Shown: in pieces, positions 1 to 5,302 of the stretch
Numbering within the stretch: the stretch's first letter is position 1
How the letters are laid out: each line of letters starts with the position of its first letter
Assembly (NCBI GenBank): GCA_900545905.1
Contig: URBA01000115.1
Location: forward strand, 1-5,302
Source of the DNA: an uncultured Collinsella sp.
GTDB lineage: Bacteria; Actinomycetota; Coriobacteriia; Coriobacteriales; Coriobacteriaceae
Direction of reading: 5' to 3'
Length of the DNA stretch: 5,302 bases
Notes under the pieces: model-generated
The model's input: only the letters and a program-made list of their open reading frames with translations
Told to the model about the DNA's origin: nothing
Databases searched by the model: none
Translations under genes and position numbers: made by a program

Positions 1-106
1 TGCAGCAGGGGCTCTCAATGTTTTTATGTCCTGCTCATATCGTCTCTGCCGGCAGTTGGGGACACTCTTTGGGTGTGGTTGGTGTATTGGCGTTGCATCG
101 AGCGGT

Positions 107-156
107 CGGGAAAATGCGACCCGGTTTTTGGCCGAATAGTGGGTCGCGGTTTCCGG
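107..156. repeat. Palindromic intergenic element, copy 1 (50 bp)
   Basis: Two 16-base arms, 107-122 and 141-156, are reverse complements at 13 of 16 positions and enclose an 18-base loop (123-140). The core GCGACCC / GGGTCGC is perfect. A second element with the same 16-18-16 layout begins exactly 62 bases further on, and its left arm matches this one at 12 of 16 positions. The copy is in non-coding DNA beyond the stop of the HAD gene. It resembles REP/BIME-type extragenic palindromes in architecture; I cannot assign it to a named family from this window alone. Confidence 0.7.
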
Positions 157-168
157 ATGGGGTGGGTT

Positions 169-218
169 GCGGAAAGCGCGACCCGGAATATTGCTCTGAA
201 ACGGGATGCACTTTCCGC
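169..218. repeat. Palindromic intergenic element, copy 2 (50 bp)
   Basis: Arms 169-184 and 203-218 are reverse complements at 13 of 16 positions around an 18-base loop (185-202). The outer part GCGGAAAG / CTTTCCGC is perfect. It ends 39 bases downstream of the HAD stop codon and is separated from copy 1 by 12 bases (157-168). In the minus-strand transcript it could fold into a strong 3' hairpin, but no T-run follows, so a classical intrinsic terminator is not supported. Outside the two elements, 1-106 and 219-257 hold no gene or motif I can support. Confidence 0.7.
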
Positions 219-257
219 GCGGCAGAATCGCTACAGCCGCGTTGAGCAACAGCCCTG

Positions 258-926
258 CTACTCGCCAAGCACCAGCGCCACGAGCTCTTCCTGTGTGTCC
301 ACCACGTAGTCGGCGCCGGTGGCTTCCAACTCTGCGCGGCCACGGAAGCCCCAGGTGACACCGGCGCTCTTGAGGCCGGCGTTGTGACCGGTCAGAACAT
401 CGACATTGGAATCGCCCACATAGAGCGTGGTTGCCGGGTCGGCGCCTAGCTCTTCCATCACATGCAGCGTAACAGGCGCCTCGGGCTTGGGAGGAAACGC
501 ATCGACGCGGCCCTGCACCAGCGCAAAGCGCTCGGAACCAAAGTATTTTTCGATAAGCGGAGCGGCCGAAAAATGGTCCTTGTTGGTGAGCACGGCAAGC
601 TGCACGCCCGCGGTGCGCAGGCGGTCGAGCATCTCGATCGTGCCGGCGTACGGTGCGGTGTGGTCCTCCTTGTGCTCGCCGTAGTAAGCCCTAAACTCGG
701 CAAGCGTCTGCTCAAACATACGGCCGTCGCCCGCATACTCGGCAGGCATAAAGCGCTCGACCAGCTTGAGCATGCCGTTTCCCACCTTGTAGCGGTACTC
801 GTCGACGGCAAACGTGGGCCAGCCGTGCGTCTCGCAGGTATGGTTGCCGGCGGCCGCCAGGTCCTCGAGCGTGTTGAGGATGGTGCCATCCAGATCAAAG
901 ATCACATGGGAAAAAGCTGCTGCCAT
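258..926 (-). CDS. HAD-family hydrolase, phosphoglycolate phosphatase-like (subfamily IA)
   Basis: This is a soluble haloacid-dehalogenase-type phosphatase of 222 residues. All four HAD motifs are visible. Motif I is IFDLDGT, with nucleophile Asp11 and acid/base Asp13. Motif II is AVLTNK with Thr114. Motif III is PPKPEAP with Lys147. Motif IV is YVGDSNVD with Asp172 and Asp176. A helical C1-type cap spans roughly residues 17-90, which fits the Gph/PGP branch that removes phosphate from 2-phosphoglycolate. Cap sequence does not fix the substrate, so pyrophosphatase or other sugar phosphatase activity is possible and I give no gene symbol. The ATG at 926 is chosen because AGGAG lies five bases upstream and DLDGT then falls at the usual distance from the N-terminus. 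An upstream in-frame ATG at 989 has no ribosome binding site. The gene lies 105 bp behind hypE in the same direction and may be co-transcribed or have its own weak promoter. Confidence 0.92.
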   Translation of the reverse strand: MAAAFSHVIFDLDGTILNTLEDLAAAGNHTCETHGWPTFAVDEYRYKVGNGMLKLVERFMPAEYAGDGRMFEQTLAEFRAYYGEHKEDHTAPYAGTIEMLDRLRTAGVQLAVLTNKDHFSAAPLIEKYFGSERFALVQGRVDAFPPKPEAPVTLHVMEELGADPATTLYVGDSNVDVLTGHNAGLKSAGVTWGFRGRAELEATGADYVVDTQEELVALVLGE

Positions 927-931
927 GGGTG

Positions 932-936
932 CTCCT
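932..936 (-). promoter_or_regulatory. Ribosome binding site of the HAD phosphatase gene
   Basis: AGGAG on the minus strand sits five bases before the ATG at 926-924. It decides the start: the longer frame from ATG 989 has no comparable purine-rich site and would add a 21-residue tail ahead of the DLDGT motif that the family does not have. Confidence 0.8.
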
Positions 937-1008
937 GCCGCTTGAGTTGTAAAACGCACCCCATGATACTTGGCATGCGTGCCGGGCATGTTTGGAATCT
1001 GAATATCT

Positions 1009-1038
1009 TTAATAGCCCTGAGCCTTTGTCGTTAGCAA
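1009..1038 (-). promoter_or_regulatory. Weak candidate promoter upstream of the HAD gene
   Basis: On the minus strand, TTGCTA (1038-1033) and TATTAA (1014-1009) are separated by 18 bases. Each matches four of six bases of the sigma-70 type consensus. The -35 box overlaps the hypE stop codon. The surrounding A/T-rich patch stands out in GC-rich DNA, but the match is poor and could be chance. If real, the leader before the HAD start would be roughly 75 nt. Confidence 0.25.
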
Positions 1039-2066
1039 ATCCTCGGCAGCTGCTCTCCTACGAGCATGTCGAGGATGCGGGTTGAGCCCCAGCCGGTGCG
1101 CACGCGCACAGCGGGACGGGCACCCTCGGCAAGCGGCAGCACGCGACCGATGATGGCGGCGTTCTCGCCGTAGCGGGCGGCGCGCATGGCCGCCAGCGCG
1201 GCATCGGCCTGCTCGGCCGGCACCACGGCGACCATCTTGCCCTCGTTTGCCACCTGCAGCACATCGTAGCCGAGCATCTCGCAGGCGGCCTGCACGTCGG
1301 GACGCACGGGCACGGCATTTTCGTCGACCTCCATGGCAACACCGCTGGCCTGGGCAAACTCGTTGAGCGTAGATGCCAGGCCGCCGCGCGTGGGGTCGCG
1401 GAAGCAGCGGGTGTCGGGGGCAGCAGCCAGCACGTCGGCAATCAGGTGGTTGAGCGGCGCGGCGTCGCTTTCGATCGTGCTCGAAAACGCCAGGCCCTCG
1501 CGCTGGCTCATGATGGCGATGCCGTGGTCGCCCAACGTACCCGACACCAGGATGACATCGCCGGGCTGGCAGTTGGCGCCGCTGAGCGCCACGCCCGTGG
1601 GAACCTCGCCCACGCCGGCGGTATTGATGTAGACGCCGTCGGCCCCGCCACGCTCGACCACTTTGGTGTCGCCGGTGATAATCGCCACGCCTGCCTCGCG
1701 CGCCGTCTCGGCCATGGTCTGCACAATCTGGCGCAGTTTATCCATGGGATAGCCTTCTTCGAGGATGAAGCCACACGAAAGATAACGGACGTTGGCGCCC
1801 GAGGTCGCGACGTCGTTGACGGTTCCGCATACGGCGAGACGGCCGATATTGCCGCCGGGGAAGAACTGCGGCGTCACCACAAAGCTGTCGGTCGACATGG
1901 CGATGCGCCCGCTCGCGGGCAGCGCGGCGACGCCGGCATCGTTGCCCGCGAGCAGCTCGGGCGATCCAAAGGCATCCAGAAAGACCTCGTCGATAATACG
2001 TTTCATCATCTGACCGCCGGAGCCGTGGCCCAGCAGGACAGTGCTATCGGTGGCGGTGCGAGACAT
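1032..2066 (-). CDS. hypE: Hydrogenase maturation protein HypE, carbamoyl dehydratase (PurM-like)
   Basis: HypE accepts a carbamoyl group from HypF on its C-terminal cysteine and dehydrates it with ATP to a protein thiocyanate, the cyanide donor to HypC-HypD (family knowledge). The 344-residue protein is full length and ends in LPRIC, so the acceptor Cys344 is the last residue, as required. Visible motifs of the PurM/AIR-synthase-like fold are GHGSGG (13-18), MSTDSFVV (57-64), FFPGGNIG (68-75), GTVNDVATSGA (81-91), YLSCGFILEEG (95-105), GDTKVV (132-137), SGTLGDHG (175-182), RDPTRGG (223-229) and ANEGK (273-277). The ATG at 2066 is supported by GGAG eight bases upstream. The gene follows hypD by 48 bp in the same direction. 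I see no missing key residue. Confidence 0.98.
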   Translation of the reverse strand: MSRTATDSTVLLGHGSGGQMMKRIIDEVFLDAFGSPELLAGNDAGVAALPASGRIAMSTDSFVVTPQFFPGGNIGRLAVCGTVNDVATSGANVRYLSCGFILEEGYPMDKLRQIVQTMAETAREAGVAIITGDTKVVERGGADGVYINTAGVGEVPTGVALSGANCQPGDVILVSGTLGDHGIAIMSQREGLAFSSTIESDAAPLNHLIADVLAAAPDTRCFRDPTRGGLASTLNEFAQASGVAMEVDENAVPVRPDVQAACEMLGYDVLQVANEGKMVAVVPAEQADAALAAMRAARYGENAAIIGRVLPLAEGARPAVRVRTGWGSTRILDMLVGEQLPRIC

Positions 2067-2074
2067 ATCGAAAA

Positions 2075-2078
2075 CTCC
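2075..2078 (-). promoter_or_regulatory. Ribosome binding site of hypE
   Basis: GGAG on the minus strand lies eight bases before the ATG at 2066-2064, inside the 48-bp hypD-hypE gap. It supports the 344-residue start. No promoter-like sequence is evident in the gap, in keeping with read-through from hypD. Confidence 0.7.
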
Positions 2079-2114
2079 AATCGAGGGTGGTGCCAGCGTG
2101 CGGGTGCGTCCGAG

Positions 2115-3227
2115 CTAGCCGTGGTATCTAAAGTGTGCCGCGCAGCTGCCTTCGGAGCTCACCATGCACGGACCGACGGGGTGCTCGGGCGTGCAGGCGT
2201 GGCCAAACAGCGGGCAGTCGCTCGGCGTGATGGCCCCGCGGAGCACGTCGCCGCAGCGGCACCCGCGCGGCTCGACCGTCGGCTCAATGGGCACGTCAAA
2301 GCGGGAACCGGCATCAAAGTGCGCGAATTTGGGTCGGATGGAAAGACCCGAGTCGGCAATCGGCCCCAGCCCGCGCCACGTGGTGTCGCACGGCTCAAAT
2401 ACCTGCTCGACCAGCTGGCGCGCTACGGGATTGCCGCCTGCGTTGACGCCACGGCGGTAGGCGTTGTCGATCGCCGGCCTGTTCTCGATAACCATCTGGA
2501 CCAGCATGCAGATGCCCTGCAGAATGTCGACCGGCTCAAATCCCGTGACCACGCCCGGGGTATCGAACTCGCCCACCAAAAAGCTAAAGGGCACCAAGCC
2601 CGTGATGGTAGCGACGTGACCAGGCAGGATAAAGCCGTCGATGGTCGTCTCGGGGTCGTTGGAGATCGCGCGCAGAGCCGGCGGCGTGGTCTTGTGAGCA
2701 CAGTAGACCGAGAAGTTCTGGAGCCCGCGCGCGTCGGCCTCCAGGATAGCGGCGGCAATGGTGGGCGTTGTGGTTTCAAAGCCGACGCCCATAAAGATGA
2801 CCGGGCGTTCGGGATTTTGCTCGGCAATGTCGAGTGCGTCGAGCGGAGAGTAGACGATGCGGATATCGCGCCCCGCCGCCTTTTGCGCGGCAAGCGAGGT
2901 GGACGATCCGGGCACGCGCATCATGTCGCCAAAGGTGGTGATGATGGCGCCGTCCATGTTGGAAAGCGCGATTGCGTGGTCGATGTCACGGTTGGCGGTG
3001 ACGCAGACGGGGCAGCCCGGGCCGCTCAGCAGCTTGAGGCCCGCCGGCATAATGGAACGAAAGCCATAGCGGCCGATACTCACGGTATGCGTGCCGCAGA
3101 CCTCCATAAGGTTGATACTGCGGTCGCCGACAAGCTCATGAATGCGGTCGATGAGCTCGCGCGCCAGCTTGGGGTCGCGAAATGCCGAAAAGTCGATACC
3201 GGAGCGAACCGGCTGCGCCGCCGCCAC
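2115..3227 (-). CDS. hypD: Hydrogenase maturation protein HypD, Fe-S scaffold for Fe(CN)2CO assembly
   Basis: HypD is the iron-sulfur scaffold that, with HypC, carries the iron receiving two cyanides and one CO for the [NiFe] active site (family knowledge). The 370-residue product has the usual full length. Visible family motifs are MEVCGTHT (41-48, Cys44), GPGCPVCV (69-76, Cys72 and Cys75), GVGFETTTPT (147-156) and LPGHV (201-205). The C-terminal cysteines Cys323, Cys325, Cys338 and Cys345 fit the [4Fe-4S] ligands. They are followed by HPVGPCMVSSEGSCAAHFRY, the conserved family ending. The start is GTG at 3227-3225, overlapping the hypC TAG by one base (TAGTG). GAGG lies seven bases upstream inside the end of hypC, so translation is probably coupled. 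hypE starts 48 bp after the stop. All expected functional cysteines are intact and no frameshift is seen. Confidence 0.98.
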   Translation of the reverse strand: MAAAQPVRSGIDFSAFRDPKLARELIDRIHELVGDRSINLMEVCGTHTVSIGRYGFRSIMPAGLKLLSGPGCPVCVTANRDIDHAIALSNMDGAIITTFGDMMRVPGSSTSLAAQKAAGRDIRIVYSPLDALDIAEQNPERPVIFMGVGFETTTPTIAAAILEADARGLQNFSVYCAHKTTPPALRAISNDPETTIDGFILPGHVATITGLVPFSFLVGEFDTPGVVTGFEPVDILQGICMLVQMVIENRPAIDNAYRRGVNAGGNPVARQLVEQVFEPCDTTWRGLGPIADSGLSIRPKFAHFDAGSRFDVPIEPTVEPRGCRCGDVLRGAITPSDCPLFGHACTPEHPVGPCMVSSEGSCAAHFRYHG

Positions 3228-3487
3228 TAGTATGCCTCGGCCGGGTTGGTGGCGAGCTGGTTCTCTTCGGCCAGCTCGGTCATGGTATTGATGAGCTCGA
3301 GTGTCTCTTGGGCTTCTTGCTCGTCGACAATCTGAATGCCAAAGCCGGCGTGCACGAGAATATAGTCGCCTACCTGTGCCGTCGGCACGAGGCGCAGCGA
3401 AACGGGGCGCTCGATGCCCATCATGTCGACGGTCGCCTTAAGGTCGTCGTCGCGTTTGACTACTTTACCGGGAACGGCAAGGCACAT
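3227..3487 (-). CDS. hypC: Hydrogenase assembly chaperone HypC (HypC/HybG/HupF family)
   Basis: HypC is a small cytoplasmic chaperone that binds HypD, takes part in building the Fe(CN)2CO unit, and then escorts it to the hydrogenase large-subunit precursor (family knowledge). The 86-residue product has the expected size. It opens with MCLAVPGKV, the family signature, in which Cys2 becomes N-terminal after methionine removal and is the functional cysteine. The conserved GDYILVHAGFGIQIVDEQEA segment sits around residues 40-58, followed by a charged helical tail. The ATG is supported by AGAGGA five bases upstream. The TAG stop shares one base with the GTG start of hypD, so the two partners of the HypCD complex are made from coupled frames. 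The homologous chaperones HybG and HupF are hard to separate on sequence alone, but the context within hypFCDE favours hypC. Confidence 0.97.
   Translation of the reverse strand: MCLAVPGKVVKRDDDLKATVDMMGIERPVSLRLVPTAQVGDYILVHAGFGIQIVDEQEAQETLELINTMTELAEENQLATNPAEAY
3235..3238 (-). promoter_or_regulatory. Ribosome binding site of hypD inside the end of hypC
   Basis: GAGG on the minus strand is seven bases before the GTG start of hypD and lies within the last codons of hypC. Together with the TAGTG stop-start overlap it supports the GTG start and suggests translational coupling of hypC and hypD. Confidence 0.7.
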
Positions 3488-3492
3488 AATGT

Positions 3493-3498
3493 TCCTCT
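3493..3498 (-). promoter_or_regulatory. Ribosome binding site of hypC
   Basis: AGAGGA on the minus strand lies five bases before the ATG of hypC. It is a strong site and fixes the start so that the essential cysteine is residue 2. Confidence 0.8.
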
Positions 3499-3518
3499 TT
3501 TATACGTTTTGCGCTGGA

Positions 3519-3570
3519 TAGGCGCCTAATTACCCATCAGATGATGGTAGCGCTCGCGGGAGCCGCGGGC
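3519..3570 (-). promoter_or_regulatory. Cluster of three inverted repeats in the hypF-hypC gap
   Basis: The 90-bp gap between hypF and hypC holds three neighbouring symmetric sequences. At 3552-3570 there is a GC-rich hairpin with eight stem positions and a GAG loop on the plus strand; in the transcript one stem position is an A-C mismatch. At 3534-3547 CCATC and GATGG flank AGAT. At 3519-3528 there is a perfect 10-bp palindrome, TAGGCGCCTA. None is followed by a T-run in the direction of transcription, so they do not look like an intrinsic terminator. They could be an operator, an RNA-processing site or chance; function is not shown by the sequence. Confidence 0.35.
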
Positions 3571-3577
3571 AAACGCG

Positions 3578-5302
3578 TTACACCTGTGAGACGGTTGAGT
3601 GCGACGCCGTCTGCGCGAGGCAAGCGCGAGCGATGGCGGCCTGACCGTAGGCGATGCAGCCGTCGTTGACGGGCACAGCGTGGGGGACCAAGACGGCAAG
3701 ACCGGCGTCTTTGAGTTCGTGAGTAAGGAGCTGAAGCAAAAGCCGGTTCATGAACACACCGCCCGAGAGCGCGACGGTATCGAGGCCTTCGCGCTCACAG
3801 ATCTCGCACGCGACGTGGGTCGTAGCGTGCGTAATGGCGATGTGAAACCCGAGGGCGAGCCTGTCGGCCGGCGCGCCTGCCTCGATTCCATTCAGAAGAG
3901 CTTCGATGAGCGGTTGGGGGTCCAAGATGGGGGAGTCGTCGGCAGACGTGAACACGCCTGTATGATTGCCGTCGAGACGAACGGGCTTAATGCCGAGCGC
4001 GCGCCAGGCGGCGGCTTCGAGTTCGATGGCGGGCTCGCCTTCGTAGGTTGCCTGCCCGCAAATGCCCAAAACTGCAGCTGCGGCGTCAAAGAGACGCCCC
4101 ATGCTGCTCGTGCGTGGGCTGTTGATGTTCCGCTCGATCATCGTAGTCGTGATGTTGCGCGTTTGCTCGTCGAGGGTGCTCAATAGTCCCGCGGCACCCG
4201 GGTGCTCGAGCAGGCCGAGCTCGCTCAGCAGGGCAAAGGCATTGCGCCGGGCATCGCGCACGGATGCGGCGCCGCCGGGGAGCGCCCAGGTGCGCAAATG
4301 CGCGGCGCGTTCAAAATCGGCAAGGCCGGCAACAAGAAACTCGCCGCCCCAAATGGTCCCATCGGTGCCGGCGCCGGTGCCGTCAAAGGCGATGCCAAGG
4401 ACGCGCGCGTCGGTTGTAAGCTGGCCCGCGGCGATAGCCTCGGCCATTACGCTCGCGATATGCGCATGATGGTGCTGCACCTCGACGAGCGGCAGATTGC
4501 ATTTTCGCGTCTGTTCGCGTGCCCACTGACTCGATAGATAGCTGGGATGCAAGTCGCAGGCCAGCGCGGTGGGCGTCAAGTCAAAAAGGTCTTCCAAGCG
4601 TATGCGTGCGGCGTTCCAGGCATCGAAGGTCTCGCCGTTTTCGACATCGCCAATATGCTGCGACATAAAACAGGCTGCCTCGCCGTTCGCGTTCTCGCGC
4701 GTGAATGCGATCGTGGCTTTTTGCTGCGGCCCGCAGGCGAGCACGCAGGGTGCAGTGCCGTCGAGCGCCGGCAACGACAACGGTTGCGGCGCATATCCGC
4801 GAGCGCGGCGCACGGGCATAGCGACCCCACCGACCACACGTACCACGGAATCATCGTAGCGCGAGAGGATCGCGCGGTCGTTGCCGAGCAGCGCGTCGGC
4901 GATGCCGGCGGCAACGAGGTGTTCCCAAGCAAGGTCGTCGTCGGTCTCGATTGGTTCCTCGCTCAGGTTTCCGCTGGTCATGACCAGCGCGTGCATGTCA
5001 TGCGAATCGGCAGCTGCAAGCAGCAGATGTTGAAGCGGTGTATAGGGGAGCATGACGCCGAGCTCGGGTAAATCGTGCGCGACGGATGGCGCGAGTGTAA
5101 GGGCGTCGGGGGAATCTCCCTCGCCAACAGCACGCCGGCGCAACAGCACGATGGGGCGGATGCTACCGGTTAGCAAGCCGCGCTCGGCATCATCGACATG
5201 GCACAGGCGTTCAGCATCGGCAAGGCTGCGCACCATAACGGCAAGCGGCTTGTTGCTGCGGCGCTTGCGACGGCGCAGCTCGACCACCGCCTGCTCATTG
5301 GC
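3578..5302 (-). CDS. hypF: Carbamoyltransferase HypF, [NiFe]-hydrogenase maturation (partial, N-terminus beyond right edge)
   Basis: HypF makes carbamoyl-AMP from carbamoyl phosphate and ATP and passes the carbamoyl group to the C-terminal cysteine of HypE, the first step of cyanide-ligand synthesis (family knowledge). The visible 574 residues are in frame to the right edge. The usual length is about 750-780, so the acylphosphatase domain, the zinc-finger region and the front of the YrdC domain lie outside. Fragment residues 1 to about 175 are the rest of the YrdC/Sua5-like domain, with KPLAVMV, LPYTPLQHLLL, MTSGN (108-112), DDSVVRV and RRARGYAP. Residues about 185-565 are the Kae1-like domain, with SQHIGDVEN, CDLHPSY, metal-site HHHAH (277-281), FDGTGAGTDGTIWGGEF, SSMGRLFDA (399-407), SGGVFMN (513-519) and NDG (546-548). 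The usual PGGDAA..EPWR segment reads PGGAASVRDARR here. The stop is TAA; hypC follows after 90 bp. The GTG at 5287 is an internal valine, not a start. Confidence 0.97.
   Translation of the reverse strand, partial: ANEQAVVELRRRKRRSNKPLAVMVRSLADAERLCHVDDAERGLLTGSIRPIVLLRRRAVGEGDSPDALTLAPSVAHDLPELGVMLPYTPLQHLLLAAADSHDMHALVMTSGNLSEEPIETDDDLAWEHLVAAGIADALLGNDRAILSRYDDSVVRVVGGVAMPVRRARGYAPQPLSLPALDGTAPCVLACGPQQKATIAFTRENANGEAACFMSQHIGDVENGETFDAWNAARIRLEDLFDLTPTALACDLHPSYLSSQWAREQTRKCNLPLVEVQHHHAHIASVMAEAIAAGQLTTDARVLGIAFDGTGAGTDGTIWGGEFLVAGLADFERAAHLRTWALPGGAASVRDARRNAFALLSELGLLEHPGAAGLLSTLDEQTRNITTTMIERNINSPRTSSMGRLFDAAAAVLGICGQATYEGEPAIELEAAAWRALGIKPVRLDGNHTGVFTSADDSPILDPQPLIEALLNGIEAGAPADRLALGFHIAITHATTHVACEICEREGLDTVALSGGVFMNRLLLQLLTHELKDAGLAVLVPHAVPVNDGCIAYGQAAIARACLAQTASHSTVSQV

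Noticed and set aside
55..80. GTTGGGGACACTC-type sequence resembling flanks of REP-associated transposase elements.
   Set aside because: Only a 4-bp ACAC/GTGT symmetry is present and no transposase or second copy is in the window, so it cannot be supported.
18..309. Short plus-strand and minus-strand open frames over the left intergenic region.
   Set aside because: They run through the palindromic repeats, lack ribosome binding sites and have no recognisable protein features.
972..983. Small hairpin GGCA-TGCG-TGCC in the hypE-HAD gap as a terminator.
   Set aside because: The stem is only four base pairs and no T-run follows in the direction of transcription.
927..989. Longer N-terminus for the HAD protein starting at ATG 989.
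   Set aside because: No Shine-Dalgarno site precedes it, whereas AGGAG is well placed before ATG 926; the family usually begins a few residues before DLDGT.
462..1085. Plus-strand open frame of 207 codons opposite the HAD gene.
   Set aside because: It is a mirror frame of the HAD phosphatase with no family motif and no convincing ribosome site.
1446..3230. A 594-codon open frame on the plus strand, covering hypD and half of hypE.
   Set aside because: It is antisense to two full-length, motif-complete genes, crosses their intergenic gap, and has a composition rich in Arg, Ala, Gly, His and Asp with no recognisable domain. GC bias at third codon positions of the real genes explains it.
3499..3506. 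TATAAA-like sequence just before hypC as a -10 box.
   Set aside because: It abuts the ribosome binding site, so a transcript starting from it would lack the site, and no -35 match lies at the proper distance.
5285..5287. GTG as a possible start of hypF.
   Set aside because: The frame stays open to the right edge and the codons before it (Ala-Asn-Glu-Gln-Ala) fit the HypF YrdC domain, so the gene is cut by the window, not started here.

Overview
The window is a single leftward (minus-strand) gene block devoted to maturation of [NiFe]-hydrogenase, with a HAD phosphatase gene behind it and a short repeat-bearing intergenic region at the left edge. In transcription order (right to left) the genes are hypF (5' end cut off by the window edge), hypC, hypD, hypE and a phosphoglycolate-phosphatase-like HAD hydrolase. 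All protein genes are on the minus strand. No RNA gene, insertion sequence, CRISPR array or phage gene is visible.

The DNA is GC-rich with strong GC bias at third codon positions, which is why long mirror-image open frames appear on the plus strand. Shine-Dalgarno sites are clear (AGGAG, AGAGGA, GAGG, GGAG), so this is a bacterium. The codon use, the protein sequences and a GGAAA-n-GCGACCC type intergenic repeat remind me of gut Coriobacteriia (Collinsella-like Actinomycetota). That is recollection, not proof, and I would not place it below class level.

Layout: 1-257 is non-coding and holds two tandem 50-bp imperfect palindromes of identical architecture (107-156 and 169-218). 258-926 is the HAD phosphatase. 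927-1031 is a 105-bp gap with a weak possible promoter. 1032-2066 is hypE. 2067-2114 is a 48-bp gap. 2115-3227 is hypD, starting with GTG and sharing one base with the stop codon of hypC. 3227-3487 is hypC. 3488-3577 is a 90-bp gap with three small inverted repeats. 3578-5302 is the C-terminal roughly three quarters of hypF.

How the genes work together (established for the Hyp system): HypF activates carbamoyl phosphate to carbamoyl-AMP and carbamoylates the C-terminal cysteine of HypE. HypE dehydrates it with ATP to a thiocyanate. The HypC-HypD complex receives cyanide and carries the Fe(CN)2CO unit, which HypC helps deliver to the hydrogenase large subunit. All the key residues for this relay are present in the visible sequence (HypE C-terminal Cys, HypC Cys2, HypD CGTH, GCPVC and iron-sulfur cysteines, HypF HHHAH and SGGVFMN). 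The nickel-insertion genes hypA and hypB and the hydrogenase structural genes are not in the window. The HAD gene may be co-transcribed, but nothing in the sequence ties it to hydrogenase assembly.

I do not see an undescribed system here. The most interesting non-routine signal is the paired palindromic element downstream of the operon.
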